From the IMG/VR virus record IMGVR_UViG_3300030451_004253, positions 1 through 31,265 of that record: a stretch of DNA of 31,265 nucleotides. One strand, written 5' to 3'. Source of the DNA: a virus. Each line of letters begins with the position of its first letter. Within the stretch, counting starts at the first letter, position 1. The position numbers were made by a program, and so were the translations under genes. The notes under the pieces were generated by a model. The model was given only the letters and a program-made list of their open reading frames with translations, searched no databases and was not told the origin of the DNA. Shown in pieces: positions 8,351-16,163 of the stretch.

Positions 8351-10675
8351 ATGACTGTTTATTATATAGATCCTGAAAATGGGAACGATTCCAATAACGG
8401 GCAATCGTTCGCAAATAGAAAGAAACGGATGACATCTGGGTTTAGTAGTGGTGATGAACTTCGTTTTATAAAATCACCTGAACCGACGAGTTTAGGTAAT
8501 GCAAGTTGGGAAAAAGATGCAACCTATGATGACACTGAACTAAAAGGTAGCGCTAGAGACATAACAGGTTGTAGTTTTAATGGTCAGAGCAGCGGTAATC
8601 CTACAACCGTTACTAAGAGCGGTCATGGCTTAAGTACAGGTGATACTATTTATGTTGCTGACACTGCTTACACTTATGCGGGCGTTCATCAGATCACAAA
8701 AGTTGATAATAATGATTTCACGCTAGACGGAACGGAAAACGCTGCTGATACAGATGCTACAAGTGAAACTATTTATAAGCTAAATCCATTCTGTGTAAGG
8801 CTTGCTAGTTCACCGATTAAAAATATAATTTGCCATCAAGGTTTGGACGGTGGTGGCGATCTGGATTGGACAGCAGTAAACGGAACAACAGGTAGAGAGA
8901 CAACTAATTGGCAATCAGGTTATAAAAGTGCAAGGTATTTTAAAGCTGATAATGGGGTTAGTGGAAAACTTGCTTATGTTCAGTTAAATAATGCTTTAGA
9001 CCTTAGTGGTTATCAACAGATTAGTTTTAGATATTTTTGGGATTACAACAACAAAAGAACCACAGAAGATTATTTTTCAATCCGTCTTTGTTCTGATACC
9101 TCTGGTGACACAACAGTGCATCAAGTCCCGATTAAACCCCCTTGTGGTGATGACACGGACAGATGGGGATGGTACACCCATGATTTCGGTACAAATTTAA
9201 ACTCTTCAATTCAATCAATTGCTATACATGCTGATATAGAAATTAATGCCAATAACACTGAAATTCAAATTGATAATGTTATAGCTTGTAAGGCTAAATC
9301 ATCTGCTGATTCTTTACATCATGGAAGTCTAATCGGTAAAGGTACTACACACATGTCGAATTGGTATCCAATTCTGGCAATCGTCGATAAAATTGTACTT
9401 ATACAAAATTCCCCTTTTCAACATGATGGAGTAGATGACTACACAAGACCTTTACTAGAGACGACAGAAACAGTTACTACTTATAAAAGAGAGTGCTTTA
9501 CAAACCCTTCTTTTTACAATAATGATGAAAACGGCGAAGGTGTCTTCTTAATTGCCTATACGGAGAATCTAACCATTAGCGGCGGTTGGAATACTACAGA
9601 TATGTCTTCTCAAGACACCAACGCTGGAACATGGCTTGGGATGCATGGCCCTTTATATTCAGCTATTCAAGGTACTAGTAGACCTGGAATAAGTCTTAGT
9701 AATTTTGGTTATGTGAGAGGTTATCAATCAACAGAAATTTACGGTTATGAAGAAGCTGGTGGATCAGTAACTAACTGTCAATCAATAATTCCTATCTTTG
9801 GCATGGGAGGGCTTAAACGTACAACATTTACTAACTGTAAATGGTTCTCTTGTGATCCAGGGATGGCTGATAGTTCAAGCTACTATAACCATGACAGTGT
9901 ATATAAAGATTGTACCTTTACTAATTCAATTGTTAAAAACTACAGTACCATACCTCGAGCATCTAATACTTATATTAACTGCACTTTCAATCAAGTTGGT
10001 ATTGAAAATTCTTTTTTAATTAATTTTATATATAATCACGTAAATTATTTTTATAGTTGTACATTTAATAATGTACATGCCCTTATACACGGAGAGGATT
10101 TTCAATCGCATAATTCATTTGTTAATTGTTCTTTTAATAATCTTATAGACATATTTGATATAACAGATTTTGATGATGGAATGCAGGTGGACACATTACC
10201 AAATTTGTCATTTATAAATTACAACAATACAGCGAATGATCACCGTCTATATTATATGAATTGCCTCGTAACAAGTGATGCTACTACGACACAATCTGGC
10301 TCAGGTTATTCTTGGAAATTTACAGCATTATCTACTACTAATAATAAGACAAGATCCGCAGCTTTTCCTTTAAAATTTAAACTTGCTGAAGTATATGTCA
10401 CCGCTAATTCACAAGTAACAGCAACAATTTATGCAAGAAGAAGTGATAACAATACTGATGATTATGTAGCATTGGCAGCATTAGCGATAGATAATGGAGC
10501 TATAGGAATCACAACAGATGCAAAAAGTTCTGCTTTATCTGGGTCGGTTAATACTTGGGTACAATTAACACTAACCTTTACTCCTACTATTTCTGGAGTT
10601 GCAACAATTACTGCTTTAATGTCTACATCCTCAACTTCAGATAACGTCTGGATTGACACCTTGGAGATAACCTAA
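8351..10675 (+). CDS. Tail spike-like protein, probable beta-helix
   Basis: A 774-aa protein starting TVYYIDPENGNDSNNGQSF, an N-terminal motif common at the beginning of right-handed beta-helix proteins. Residues 65-140 hold a small beta domain (GHGLSTGDTIYV). The middle (about 480-640) has short recurring turns such as FTNCKWF, YKDCTFTNS, YINCTFNQ, FYSCTFNN and FVNCSFNN. This is a clear ladder of N-C-(S/T)-F repeats with one rung about every 25-30 residues, as expected of parallel beta-helix coils. The last 150 residues (SSALSGSVNTWVQLTLTFTP) resemble a jelly-roll carbohydrate-binding domain. I infer a spike or fibre tip that binds or cleaves surface polysaccharide; no catalytic residues can be named. 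Its stop overlaps the next start (TAATG). Confidence 0.7.
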   Translation: MTVYYIDPENGNDSNNGQSFANRKKRMTSGFSSGDELRFIKSPEPTSLGNASWEKDATYDDTELKGSARDITGCSFNGQSSGNPTTVTKSGHGLSTGDTIYVADTAYTYAGVHQITKVDNNDFTLDGTENAADTDATSETIYKLNPFCVRLASSPIKNIICHQGLDGGGDLDWTAVNGTTGRETTNWQSGYKSARYFKADNGVSGKLAYVQLNNALDLSGYQQISFRYFWDYNNKRTTEDYFSIRLCSDTSGDTTVHQVPIKPPCGDDTDRWGWYTHDFGTNLNSSIQSIAIHADIEINANNTEIQIDNVIACKAKSSADSLHHGSLIGKGTTHMSNWYPILAIVDKIVLIQNSPFQHDGVDDYTRPLLETTETVTTYKRECFTNPSFYNNDENGEGVFLIAYTENLTISGGWNTTDMSSQDTNAGTWLGMHGPLYSAIQGTSRPGISLSNFGYVRGYQSTEIYGYEEAGGSVTNCQSIIPIFGMGGLKRTTFTNCKWFSCDPGMADSSSYYNHDSVYKDCTFTNSIVKNYSTIPRASNTYINCTFNQVGIENSFLINFIYNHVNYFYSCTFNNVHALIHGEDFQSHNSFVNCSFNNLIDIFDITDFDDGMQVDTLPNLSFINYNNTANDHRLYYMNCLVTSDATTTQSGSGYSWKFTALSTTNNKTRSAAFPLKFKLAEVYVTANSQVTATIYARRSDNNTDDYVALAALAIDNGAIGITTDAKSSALSGSVNTWVQLTLTFTPTISGVATITALMSTSSTSDNVWIDTLEIT

Positions 10676-10938
10676 TGGGATACACCATTAAACAAAAAGA
10701 AGTAAGACCTGCTGGAGACTTGCTTATTACTGCTGAATCAGAAGAAGGAAAAGTTTTTCATGGTACGTTTGCAACCGAACCAACAGCAACGGAAATAGAT
10801 GAGTTAGTTAAAGAAAGAGCTGCGAAGGCAGTTGCGGCGCAAGCTAAAGAAGCCGAAAGAAAAGAGATGGAAGAGGCAATGTTGGCAGAGGATAAAGCAG
10901 AAGAAAAGGCAGCCGCAGAGTCGGTTGACGGTAGTTAG
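10675..10938 (+). CDS. Small charged helical protein in the tail operon
   Basis: An 87-aa protein. Residues 1-35 form a short beta-rich head (MGYTIKQKEVRPAGDLLIT). Residues 37-87 are an alanine/glutamate/lysine-rich helix (TEIDELVKERAAKAV, KEAERKEMEEAM), likely a coiled coil. There is no membrane segment. It starts on the stop of the spike-like gene (TAATG) and lies 2 nt before the lectin-like adhesin gene, so it is co-translated with tail proteins. It could be a fibre assembly factor or minor structural protein, by analogy with small proteins between fibre genes. I do not recognise the family. Confidence 0.6.
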   Translation: MGYTIKQKEVRPAGDLLITAESEEGKVFHGTFATEPTATEIDELVKERAAKAVAAQAKEAERKEMEEAMLAEDKAEEKAAAESVDGS

Positions 10939-10940
10939 AC

Positions 10941-12656
10941 ATGGGCTTAACTGGTAAAACAACTCTTCTCAGCCTCGAAAAAGTTGGCCCGTGGGGGCCA
11001 GCAATTCGTGTTAAACATATAGGTAATACAGATGAAGTCCTTGGAGCGTGGGGGCCAAGATATTTTGTTGGTGGAACGAGTAATCTTGTTCACGTAAAAA
11101 CAGCAGCAGATACTTGGTCTGAGGTAAGTAATGTTTATCTAAAAACAGCCGTAGATACTTGGAGTGCCGTTAGTCAATTCTGCGTTAAGAAAGACGCCTC
11201 GACTTGGGATGGAACAGGTGATGACATGTCTGGTATTGATTTAGTCTTTCCAGTCTTTCAATCTGCGGCAACAAATACTAATGGGACGAAGGTCATACTT
11301 ACCTATAACAAGACGTTATCTGCCACAACTGCTGCTGCCTCTGCCTTTGCTGTTGTAGTTGATGGTTCGTCTTCTACTGTTTCTAGTGTCGCAACTTCTG
11401 GCGCAACCGTTGAATTAACAATGCAAACAGGGATTCAGATTGGTGAAACAGTAACAGTTGCTTACACCGATCCAAGTGGTTCTGATGATGCCAACGCTAT
11501 ACAAGATGCTACTGGACTTGATGCTATCTCTTTGAGTGCTACTTCAGTAACAAATAATGTCGCAGCTCCAGTATTCCAATCTGCTGCTACGAGTACTGAT
11601 GGAACAAAAGTTATTCTGACTTACAATCAAACACTATCAGCGACAACTGCTGCTACATCTGCTTTTGCTGTTGTTGTAAATAGTTCTGCTGCAACCATAA
11701 CTGCTGCTGCTAGAGGTACTAATACATCAACTATTGAGCTAACATTATCTGCTGCAATAACAACCGGTCAAACAGTTACAGTTGCTTATACAGATCCAAG
11801 TGGTGCGGATGATGCCAATGCAGTACAGGGAGCTACTGGTATAGATTGTGCATCCTTTACTGCTACATCAGTAACAAATGCAGTTATTAATTTTGTATCG
11901 TCTAATTTAGTATTCCATTTAGATCCTGCCAATACGAGTTGTTATTCAGGTAGTGGAACAACAGTTAATAGCTTAGTTAACAACCACACTAACGATCATT
12001 TTGGTGATGTTACATGGAGTAGTGATAGCGGTGGGAATACTGGTGGTTATTTTGAATACGATGGGACGCAAAATTCAGGATTGACTTTTCCCTATTCTTC
12101 AGATTTTGAACATGAAAATGACGGAACAAATAGCGTATCTGATTACAGTTGGGAATTTTGGTGGTATGGCGAAGATCATTCTCCTGCAGATCCAACTATT
12201 TTAGAACCTTATATTACTTGTTTACCTGAAGATGGAACGGGCTATTGGAGCCAGACTGAGTTGGCAACACATAATATTGCTGGATATATGATGTATAGGT
12301 TAGTTACTACATCGTTAAAAGAGATAAGATTATATAGAAGATCCGCTAGTCCGACTGCGGTAGCTGCAGATCATTATGGTTGGAGTGGTAGTGTATGGCA
12401 TCATTATGTAATAACAAAATCAGGCACAACAATCAAATACTACATAAACAATAGTTTGGTAGAGACAGATACCCATTCTGATACAAATAACTCTTCAAAT
12501 ACTAAGAAATTATTTATTGGAGGTAGGTATGAATCAAGCTCTACTACTTATAGAGGCACTATCAGACTTGGTATTATTCGTATGTATCAGGGCAAAGCTT
12601 TAACAGCGACAGAAGTTGGAAATAACTACGATGCAGAGAAGTCAAGATATACTTAA
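10941..12656 (+). CDS. Adhesin with SWM repeats and a LamG-like lectin domain
   Basis: This 571-aa modular protein has three parts. Residues 1-95 hold a duplicated WGP motif (GPWGPAIRVKH, GAWGPRYFVG) and three copies of a short KTAxDTWSxVS repeat. Residues 105-206 and 211-313 are two SWM-type repeats, each starting VFQSAAT and containing GTKVILTYN, TAFAVVV-like strands, and VTVAYTDPSG followed by DDANA. Residues 322-571 form a LamG/concanavalin-like domain (LVFHLDPANTSCYSG, WEFWWYGED, WHHYVITKSG, TIKYYINNSLV, LFIGGR). SWM repeats are known from the Synechococcus cell-surface protein SwmB and similar giant adhesins. I infer a receptor-binding protein, possibly built from host-derived modules. 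It closes the plus-strand tail operon. Confidence 0.72.
   Translation: MGLTGKTTLLSLEKVGPWGPAIRVKHIGNTDEVLGAWGPRYFVGGTSNLVHVKTAADTWSEVSNVYLKTAVDTWSAVSQFCVKKDASTWDGTGDDMSGIDLVFPVFQSAATNTNGTKVILTYNKTLSATTAAASAFAVVVDGSSSTVSSVATSGATVELTMQTGIQIGETVTVAYTDPSGSDDANAIQDATGLDAISLSATSVTNNVAAPVFQSAATSTDGTKVILTYNQTLSATTAATSAFAVVVNSSAATITAAARGTNTSTIELTLSAAITTGQTVTVAYTDPSGADDANAVQGATGIDCASFTATSVTNAVINFVSSNLVFHLDPANTSCYSGSGTTVNSLVNNHTNDHFGDVTWSSDSGGNTGGYFEYDGTQNSGLTFPYSSDFEHENDGTNSVSDYSWEFWWYGEDHSPADPTILEPYITCLPEDGTGYWSQTELATHNIAGYMMYRLVTTSLKEIRLYRRSASPTAVAADHYGWSGSVWHHYVITKSGTTIKYYINNSLVETDTHSDTNNSSNTKKLFIGGRYESSSTTYRGTIRLGIIRMYQGKALTATEVGNNYDAEKSRYT
11253..11879 (+). repeat. Two tandem SWM-type repeats
   Basis: Two units of roughly 310 bp code for residues 105-206 and 211-313 of the adhesin. 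Shared words include TCTGCGGCAAC-like starts, ATACT-AATGGGAC / ACTGATGGAAC turns and GTTGCTTA-CACCGATCCAAG-type ends. The units agree well in protein but less in DNA. Confidence 0.75.
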
Positions 12657-12685
12657 TCATATCTACAATTAGTAACTCTTTCTAA

Positions 12686-12940
12686 GTGCAGAAAATTCTA
12701 AACATCATCAGTGTGATTTCTTTCCTTCTGGTAGCTGGTCTTACTGGAGGGACTGTTTTCGGAGTCCTCTGGATAACTAATGAGGACAACCAAAAGATGC
12801 TTCAAGACAAAGCAATGGAAAAAGTAATGGGTGCAATAAAAATGCCTGGATTATCTGGCCCTGCTCTTCCTACTGGAGAGTTAAGTCCTGCACAGCAAAA
12901 GAACGAAGAAAAGAAAGCATTTGGTTTGCCTAAGTTTTGA
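12686..12940 (+). CDS. Small membrane-anchored protein
   Basis: An 84-aa protein read from a GTG start. The N-terminus is one strong membrane segment (IISVISFLLVAGLTGGTVFGVLWI, about residues 7-30). A short amphipathic helix follows (QKMLQDKAMEKVMGAIK), then a proline-rich and lysine-rich tail ending GLPKF. The stop TGA overlaps the TTG start of the next gene (TTGA), so the pair is coupled. It resembles, as I recall, small membrane proteins near the structural genes of marine cyanophages; no function is known to me. A holin or virion-associated role is possible but not shown. ATG is absent near the start, and GTG fits the hydrophobic leader best. Confidence 0.65.
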   Translation: MQKILNIISVISFLLVAGLTGGTVFGVLWITNEDNQKMLQDKAMEKVMGAIKMPGLSGPALPTGELSPAQQKNEEKKAFGLPKF

Positions 12941-13653
12941 TTCCTGAGATTGGTGTAGAACCCATAAGGGTTACACCTGTTAATACTTATGTGATTAATG
13001 TACCTACCGTTAATCCTCCAAACGTACCAATTAGTGTTCCTATAGGGTTTCCAGTAATCGAAATGCCTTGTGTTAAGGCAAGGCGAAGTATTGAAAATGA
13101 TGCTCTTATTGATAGCGATCCTGAACATAATTTAATTTTGTGTCCTGCTCAGACACCAAGTTATGAGCCGATGAATTTCGAACCGATGAGGTTTGTGCCT
13201 ATAGAAGATGGAGGAGAACAACGACACGAAGAGCCAGAAATCCCTCCAGCACCAGAAGTGCCAAGAGAACAGCCAGATACTTGCCCTCCTGATGGTGCGC
13301 CTGAAGTTGGGACAAAAGTAGAAGAAGGAACTAGACAGATTATTAGGTATGAATTGGTCGGAAACCGTTGTGTAACTAGATATAAAAAATTAAATGTTCA
13401 ACAACAGATAATTGATGCGATACCCACAGTTCCGCAGGTGGTGAAAACAAGCGGAATTACTCTTGTGGCTACTACTGCTGCGCTATCTACACCAATATTA
13501 TTGAAGGCTGTTAAACCGATTATTAAGCAGGTTGTGAACAAGGTGAAGAAGGCTTTAGGTAAGAAAATAAAACGACCAAACTTATCAGAAAAAATTACAA
13601 ATGCTTACAGAGAGAAAAAAGGTTTGCCACCGTTAAAAAATAAAGTAAAATAG
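12937..13653 (+). CDS. Proline-rich protein with a C-terminal membrane segment
   Basis: This 238-aa protein starts at TTG inside the upstream stop (TTGA). The first 45 residues are proline- and valine-rich with short regular turns (PVNTYVINVPTVNPPNVP). Three cysteines follow in the central part (PCVKARR, ILCPAQ, DTCPPDG) and a fourth in NRCVTRYK, which may pair. Residues 83-120 are acidic and proline-rich. A hydrophobic segment (GITLVATTAALSTPILLKAV, about 173-192) is followed by a very basic tail (KKALGKKIKRPN). I recall similar proteins in marine cyanophages but cannot verify it or assign a function. With the partner it may form an envelope- or virion-associated complex. Confidence 0.65.
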   Translation: MIPEIGVEPIRVTPVNTYVINVPTVNPPNVPISVPIGFPVIEMPCVKARRSIENDALIDSDPEHNLILCPAQTPSYEPMNFEPMRFVPIEDGGEQRHEEPEIPPAPEVPREQPDTCPPDGAPEVGTKVEEGTRQIIRYELVGNRCVTRYKKLNVQQQIIDAIPTVPQVVKTSGITLVATTAALSTPILLKAVKPIIKQVVNKVKKALGKKIKRPNLSEKITNAYREKKGLPPLKNKVK

Positions 13654-13719
13654 AAGCGGAGAAAAGGCCAGACCCATTACCAAGCTATTAACTTAGCCTC
13701 TGCTCTGTTGGAGCGTCAG

Positions 13720-14487
13720 TTATTTCTCCTCTATTTTTGGAGAAGAAATAAGGTGTCGGTGCGGTAATACTTGACCCATTTTAGGTTTAACTACAACATC
13801 TTCACAGAGATGGAAGTAAGGAGAATTTGGAGCGAACTCTATACCGTCTTTACGTAAGCGTCCGCACTCACGTAATCTTGCGATGTGCCAGTCTAATTTT
13901 TTATTATCAATTAGTTGCTGTTGATGTTCTCCTTGTAGCTTTGCATTTTTCAAACAACGCTCTTGAAATCTCCGATCAAGTGGCATTGAAAAAGTTAAAC
14001 TTGCTCCGACGTTAAATGCGAAGTTATCTTTCTGTCCTGTACGTGTTCTTTGATGGAATAAAAGGTCTCCTTCATCGCTGTACACTGGAGCGTTGTACCA
14101 GTATTCTCTAGGTTTTTGGAACGTATGTGAGTCAGTAATAAAGGGAGAGAATGTGACCATTGGCCCCTGACAAACCACTCCTCCTCCGTACTGATTTTGT
14201 ATAAGATTTCCTTGCAAAGTTTGTATCGCCATATTGGTCAGACTGGCTGATGTATTCGCCACAGGGGCAGCAGTTTGACTTACATTTGCTAACGCACTTT
14301 GTCCACTAAATAATATTATTGCGAGAAGACTGAGGTTGTTTCGGTAACACTTTCTAAGACTGTTGTTCGATTGATTGTTGTCATATTGGACAGACCAGGG
14401 GCAACGTAACTTTCGACGTATTGAAACGCTTGACCTGGATTGGCAATCGTGACGTTTGGCTTCTGACTTAAATCTGCACCTGTCCAT
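13720..14487 (-). CDS. Exported protein, start uncertain
   Basis: The last gene of the minus-strand exported operon. The clear part begins with a classical signal peptide (RKCYRNN basic end, LSLLAIILFSG core, QSALA cleavage site) near 14350-14290. A mature protein of about 185 residues follows, with GGGVVCQGPMVTF, a REYWYNAPVYSDEGD segment, and paired cysteines in ERCLKNA, RLRECGRL and HLCEDV. The frame has no ATG, GTG or TTG just before this signal peptide. The nearest is the ATG at 14487, which adds about 50 residues of basic sequence and overlaps the upstream gene by 172 nt; a GGAG lies 10 nt before it. A non-standard start, frameshift or assembly indel are alternatives. Function unknown. 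Confidence 0.55.
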   Translation of the reverse strand: MDRCRFKSEAKRHDCQSRSSVSIRRKLRCPWSVQYDNNQSNNSLRKCYRNNLSLLAIILFSGQSALANVSQTAAPVANTSASLTNMAIQTLQGNLIQNQYGGGVVCQGPMVTFSPFITDSHTFQKPREYWYNAPVYSDEGDLLFHQRTRTGQKDNFAFNVGASLTFSMPLDRRFQERCLKNAKLQGEHQQQLIDNKKLDWHIARLRECGRLRKDGIEFAPNSPYFHLCEDVVVKPKMGQVLPHRHLISSPKIEEK

Positions 14488-14744
14488 GTATAACTTACTC
14501 CGTTAATCGTTTCGACCATTTCTGAGGGCGGCGGTGCAAGGGTCGCACCATCAATAGCAATGTTCGTTCCATTAATCGAATAAGTGTGCCCAGTGTTGAA
14601 ATCAGTAGAGACGATAGTTTCAGTAACATTTTGTGTGGTGCGTGTGACTGCTGACATCGTACCAGAGGAAAAGTTAGGAACGACTGGCACAGCTAAGATT
14701 TGGGAGGTATTTAATATTAATAACAGTGGCAGATAGCGTTTCAT
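14316..14744 (-). CDS. Exported hypothetical protein
   Basis: A 142-aa protein with a signal peptide (MKRYLPLLLILNTSQILA, cleavage probably after residue 18). The mature part is threonine/serine/asparagine-rich and probably beta-structured, with STDFNTGHTYSINGTNIAIDG and ETINGVSYTWTGADL. The motif pattern (T-G-x-T-Y-S-x-N-G-x-N-I) resembles part of the 165-aa exported protein two genes upstream (GSTYSVSGSNIKV), so the two may be distant relatives. The ATG directly follows the TAG of the 31-aa gene, which implies translational coupling. There are no cysteines in the mature part. I recall comparable proteins in marine cyanophages; the role is unknown. Confidence 0.65.
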   Translation of the reverse strand: MKRYLPLLLILNTSQILAVPVVPNFSSGTMSAVTRTTQNVTETIVSTDFNTGHTYSINGTNIAIDGATLAPPPSEMVETINGVSYTWTGADLSQKPNVTIANPGQAFQYVESYVAPGLSNMTTINRTTVLESVTETTSVFSQ

Positions 14745-14840
14745 CTATCTATTAGGATCCATAAAATGCAGCCATAATAGTAAGTGAAATACAGCGACGA
14801 AGATTAAACCAAAGAAGGCGACGATAAAAGGAATGTGCAT
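14745..14840 (-). CDS. 31-aa single-span membrane microprotein
   Basis: A very short frame starting MHIPFIVAFFGLIFVAVFHL and ending MDPNR. It exactly fills the space between two exported-protein genes. Its ATG shares an A with the upstream stop (TAATG at 14842-14838), and its TAG abuts the ATG of the next gene. About 21 of the 31 residues are hydrophobic, giving one transmembrane helix with a short polar C-terminus. The perfect stop/start packing is the main evidence that it is translated. It could be a small subunit of an envelope complex, or a holin-like peptide; no family is recognised. Confidence 0.6.
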   Translation of the reverse strand: MHIPFIVAFFGLIFVAVFHLLLWLHFMDPNR

Positions 14841-15337
14841 TACTTCACCGTCAGACTTGTTACTACAGAGCCAATGGCGGATGTGTTTGCGCCTCCAGCC
14901 GTGAGTTCGATGACTCCAGCACTTGTAATTGTTCCAGCTAAATCACCAGCGACACCTCCTGACATCGTTAAAACTTCACCGTAAGCTGGCATATCTTCAA
15001 CTACTCCACTGCTGACATCCACACCTGAACCTATAGCATTTACAGCATCTCCTTGAGTCCAGCTTTCACTGAAACTGAACGCCGACCCTACAACGTGTTG
15101 GTCATATTCTCCGACATCAAGAGTTGCTGCTGTTGTAGCAGTACCAGCAGTTAGCTTGCCGAAATGAGCATCAGTCGCAACTTTAATATTGGAACCTGAG
15201 ACTGAGTAAGTACTTCCTATTCTGTTGGCATCCGTGTAAGCGCCGTTGACTGAAAGCTGAGTTGAAGTCGTTATGCTATGCGTCATATCTGCACTAGCAG
15301 GAGACGCTAAGAGAAGCAGTAGGAAAAGTTTCTTCAT
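14840..15337 (-). CDS. Exported beta-rich protein
   Basis: A 165-aa protein with a signal peptide (MKKLFLLLLLASPASA, cleavage likely after residue 16). The mature region is glycine/alanine/threonine-rich and built of short strands and turns (HSITTSTQLSVNGAYTD, GSTYSVSGSNIKV, DVGEYDQHVVGSAFSF, SWTQGDAVNAIGSG). It has no cysteines or catalytic signature and ends GSVVTSLTVK. Its ATG overlaps the TGA of the upstream membrane protein (ATGA). The composition is that of a secreted or surface beta protein. I recall relatives in marine cyanophages, near structural genes; whether it sits in the virion or in the host periplasm is unknown. Confidence 0.65.
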   Translation of the reverse strand: MKKLFLLLLLASPASADMTHSITTSTQLSVNGAYTDANRIGSTYSVSGSNIKVATDAHFGKLTAGTATTAATLDVGEYDQHVVGSAFSFSESWTQGDAVNAIGSGVDVSSGVVEDMPAYGEVLTMSGGVAGDLAGTITSAGVIELTAGGANTSAIGSVVTSLTVK

Positions 15338-15789
15338 GTGAGTTTGCCTGTCACGGGGTCAATATCCTTTCCTGTGATTGGATCGGTCTTAACAACCTCG
15401 GCTCCAGAAATAGTTATAGGGGTCTGTACTCTAATGATTTGTTCGCCACCTGTTGTATTGCTTTTAGCCATCATTGCCTCTATTTCTTCTTTTGTAACAC
15501 CGTTACCATTCTTTTTGTCTTTAGCTGTAGCAAGGCCAAATGTACTTAAAGCTCCTGTAAAAACCGAAGCTATAAATGTGGGATCAAAATTCTGCTTTTG
15601 AAAACCAGGCAAATCTACGTACGCCAATGTCAAGATAAATCCGCTCCAAATGACAATTCCCAAACGTACAGCAACTCCAATGAGTGCTACCTGTTCATCC
15701 TTGTCTGGGGTTATCTCTTGAAGTTTTCCTAGTATCCCTTTTTTGTTTTCTTTGTTGGCTTTGCCTTCGACTTTTTGTTTGGCATCCAT
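15334..15789 (-). CDS. Two-span membrane protein, first gene of the exported operon
   Basis: A 151-aa protein. The N-terminus is strongly basic (KQKVEGKANKENKK). There are two hydrophobic segments, about residues 34-58 (VALIGVAVRLGIVIWSG) and 71-88 (TFIASVFTGALSTFGLA). The C-terminal tail is soluble, with EEIEAMMAKSN and a repeated DPxTGKxxDPVTGKL pattern at the end. The gene leads the minus-strand operon that continues with signal-peptide proteins, each coupled by overlap. The two-span form would suit a holin or an inner-membrane scaffold; neither is proven. It is divergent from the gene at 15836, with 46 nt between them. Confidence 0.65.
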   Translation of the reverse strand: MDAKQKVEGKANKENKKGILGKLQEITPDKDEQVALIGVAVRLGIVIWSGFILTLAYVDLPGFQKQNFDPTFIASVFTGALSTFGLATAKDKKNGNGVTKEEIEAMMAKSNTTGGEQIIRVQTPITISGAEVVKTDPITGKDIDPVTGKLT

Positions 15790-15835
15790 AGAGAGATAGA
15801 AACAGTAGTCTAAGATTACTCCTAAAACGTGAATT

Positions 15836-16021
15836 ATGCCTCAAGAACTACTAGCAGCACTGGTTGGGGCTGCTGTCTCTGGAGCGTTAATGGTCTTGGC
15901 GAATCAAACAAATAAAAGGCAAGGGGATATACGTGAAATTTTCCATCGTTTAAATGCTATTGAAAAGGATATAGCTACACTGACAGCAAGACGCGACCCA
16001 AATGGATGGAGGAAAAGATAG
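15836..16021 (+). CDS. Small membrane protein with coiled coil
   Basis: A 61-aa protein. Residues 4-22 (ELLAALVGAAVSGALMVLA) form a membrane segment. Residues 25-61 are a basic helix with heptad spacing (IREIFHRLNAIEKDIATLTARR). The layout of one membrane span and one coiled coil resembles small phage lysis or hemolysin-XhlA-like proteins, although those usually carry the span at the C-terminus. It may therefore be a holin-type or membrane-tethering protein; this is inference from shape only. Its 3' end contains a GGAGG at 16008-16012 that could serve the next tiny frame. Confidence 0.6.
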   Translation: MPQELLAALVGAAVSGALMVLANQTNKRQGDIREIFHRLNAIEKDIATLTARRDPNGWRKR

Positions 16022-16023
16022 CA

Positions 16024-16119
16024 ATGGCTAAGGCCAGAATTAAAGAACTAGAATTATTGATAAAACATTGGCAAAAACAAAACCCCCTACCGTCCATAGG
16101 GGGTGATGTCTATACCTAA
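16024..16119 (+). CDS. Possible 31-aa helical peptide
   Basis: A short frame starting MAKARIKELELLIKHW, predicted helical, 2 nt after the preceding stop. A strong GGAGG lies 11 nt before its ATG, which is unusual here because most genes in this window lack a good ribosome binding site. Against it, the C-terminal half overlaps a hairpin (16082-16104) that looks like a minus-strand terminator. The coding call is therefore tentative. Confidence 0.4.
   Translation: MAKARIKELELLIKHWQKQNPLPSIGGDVYT
16073..16104 (-). terminator. Hairpin with U-tract, minus strand
   Basis: An 8-bp perfect stem ACCCCCTA / TAGGGGGT (16082-16089 and 16097-16104) has a 7-nt loop. Read on the minus strand it is followed by a T-rich tract (TTTGTTTTTG). 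No T-run follows on the plus strand. Confidence 0.5.
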
Positions 16120-16163
16120 TGCTGAGTGTTTAGTACTTAAACTTGCATCCTCCTGAGAAACTG

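Noticed and set aside
13654-13719. Bidirectional terminator between the convergent genes
   Set aside because: Only weak imperfect pairing (GGAG..CTCC) and no clear T-run on either strand were found.
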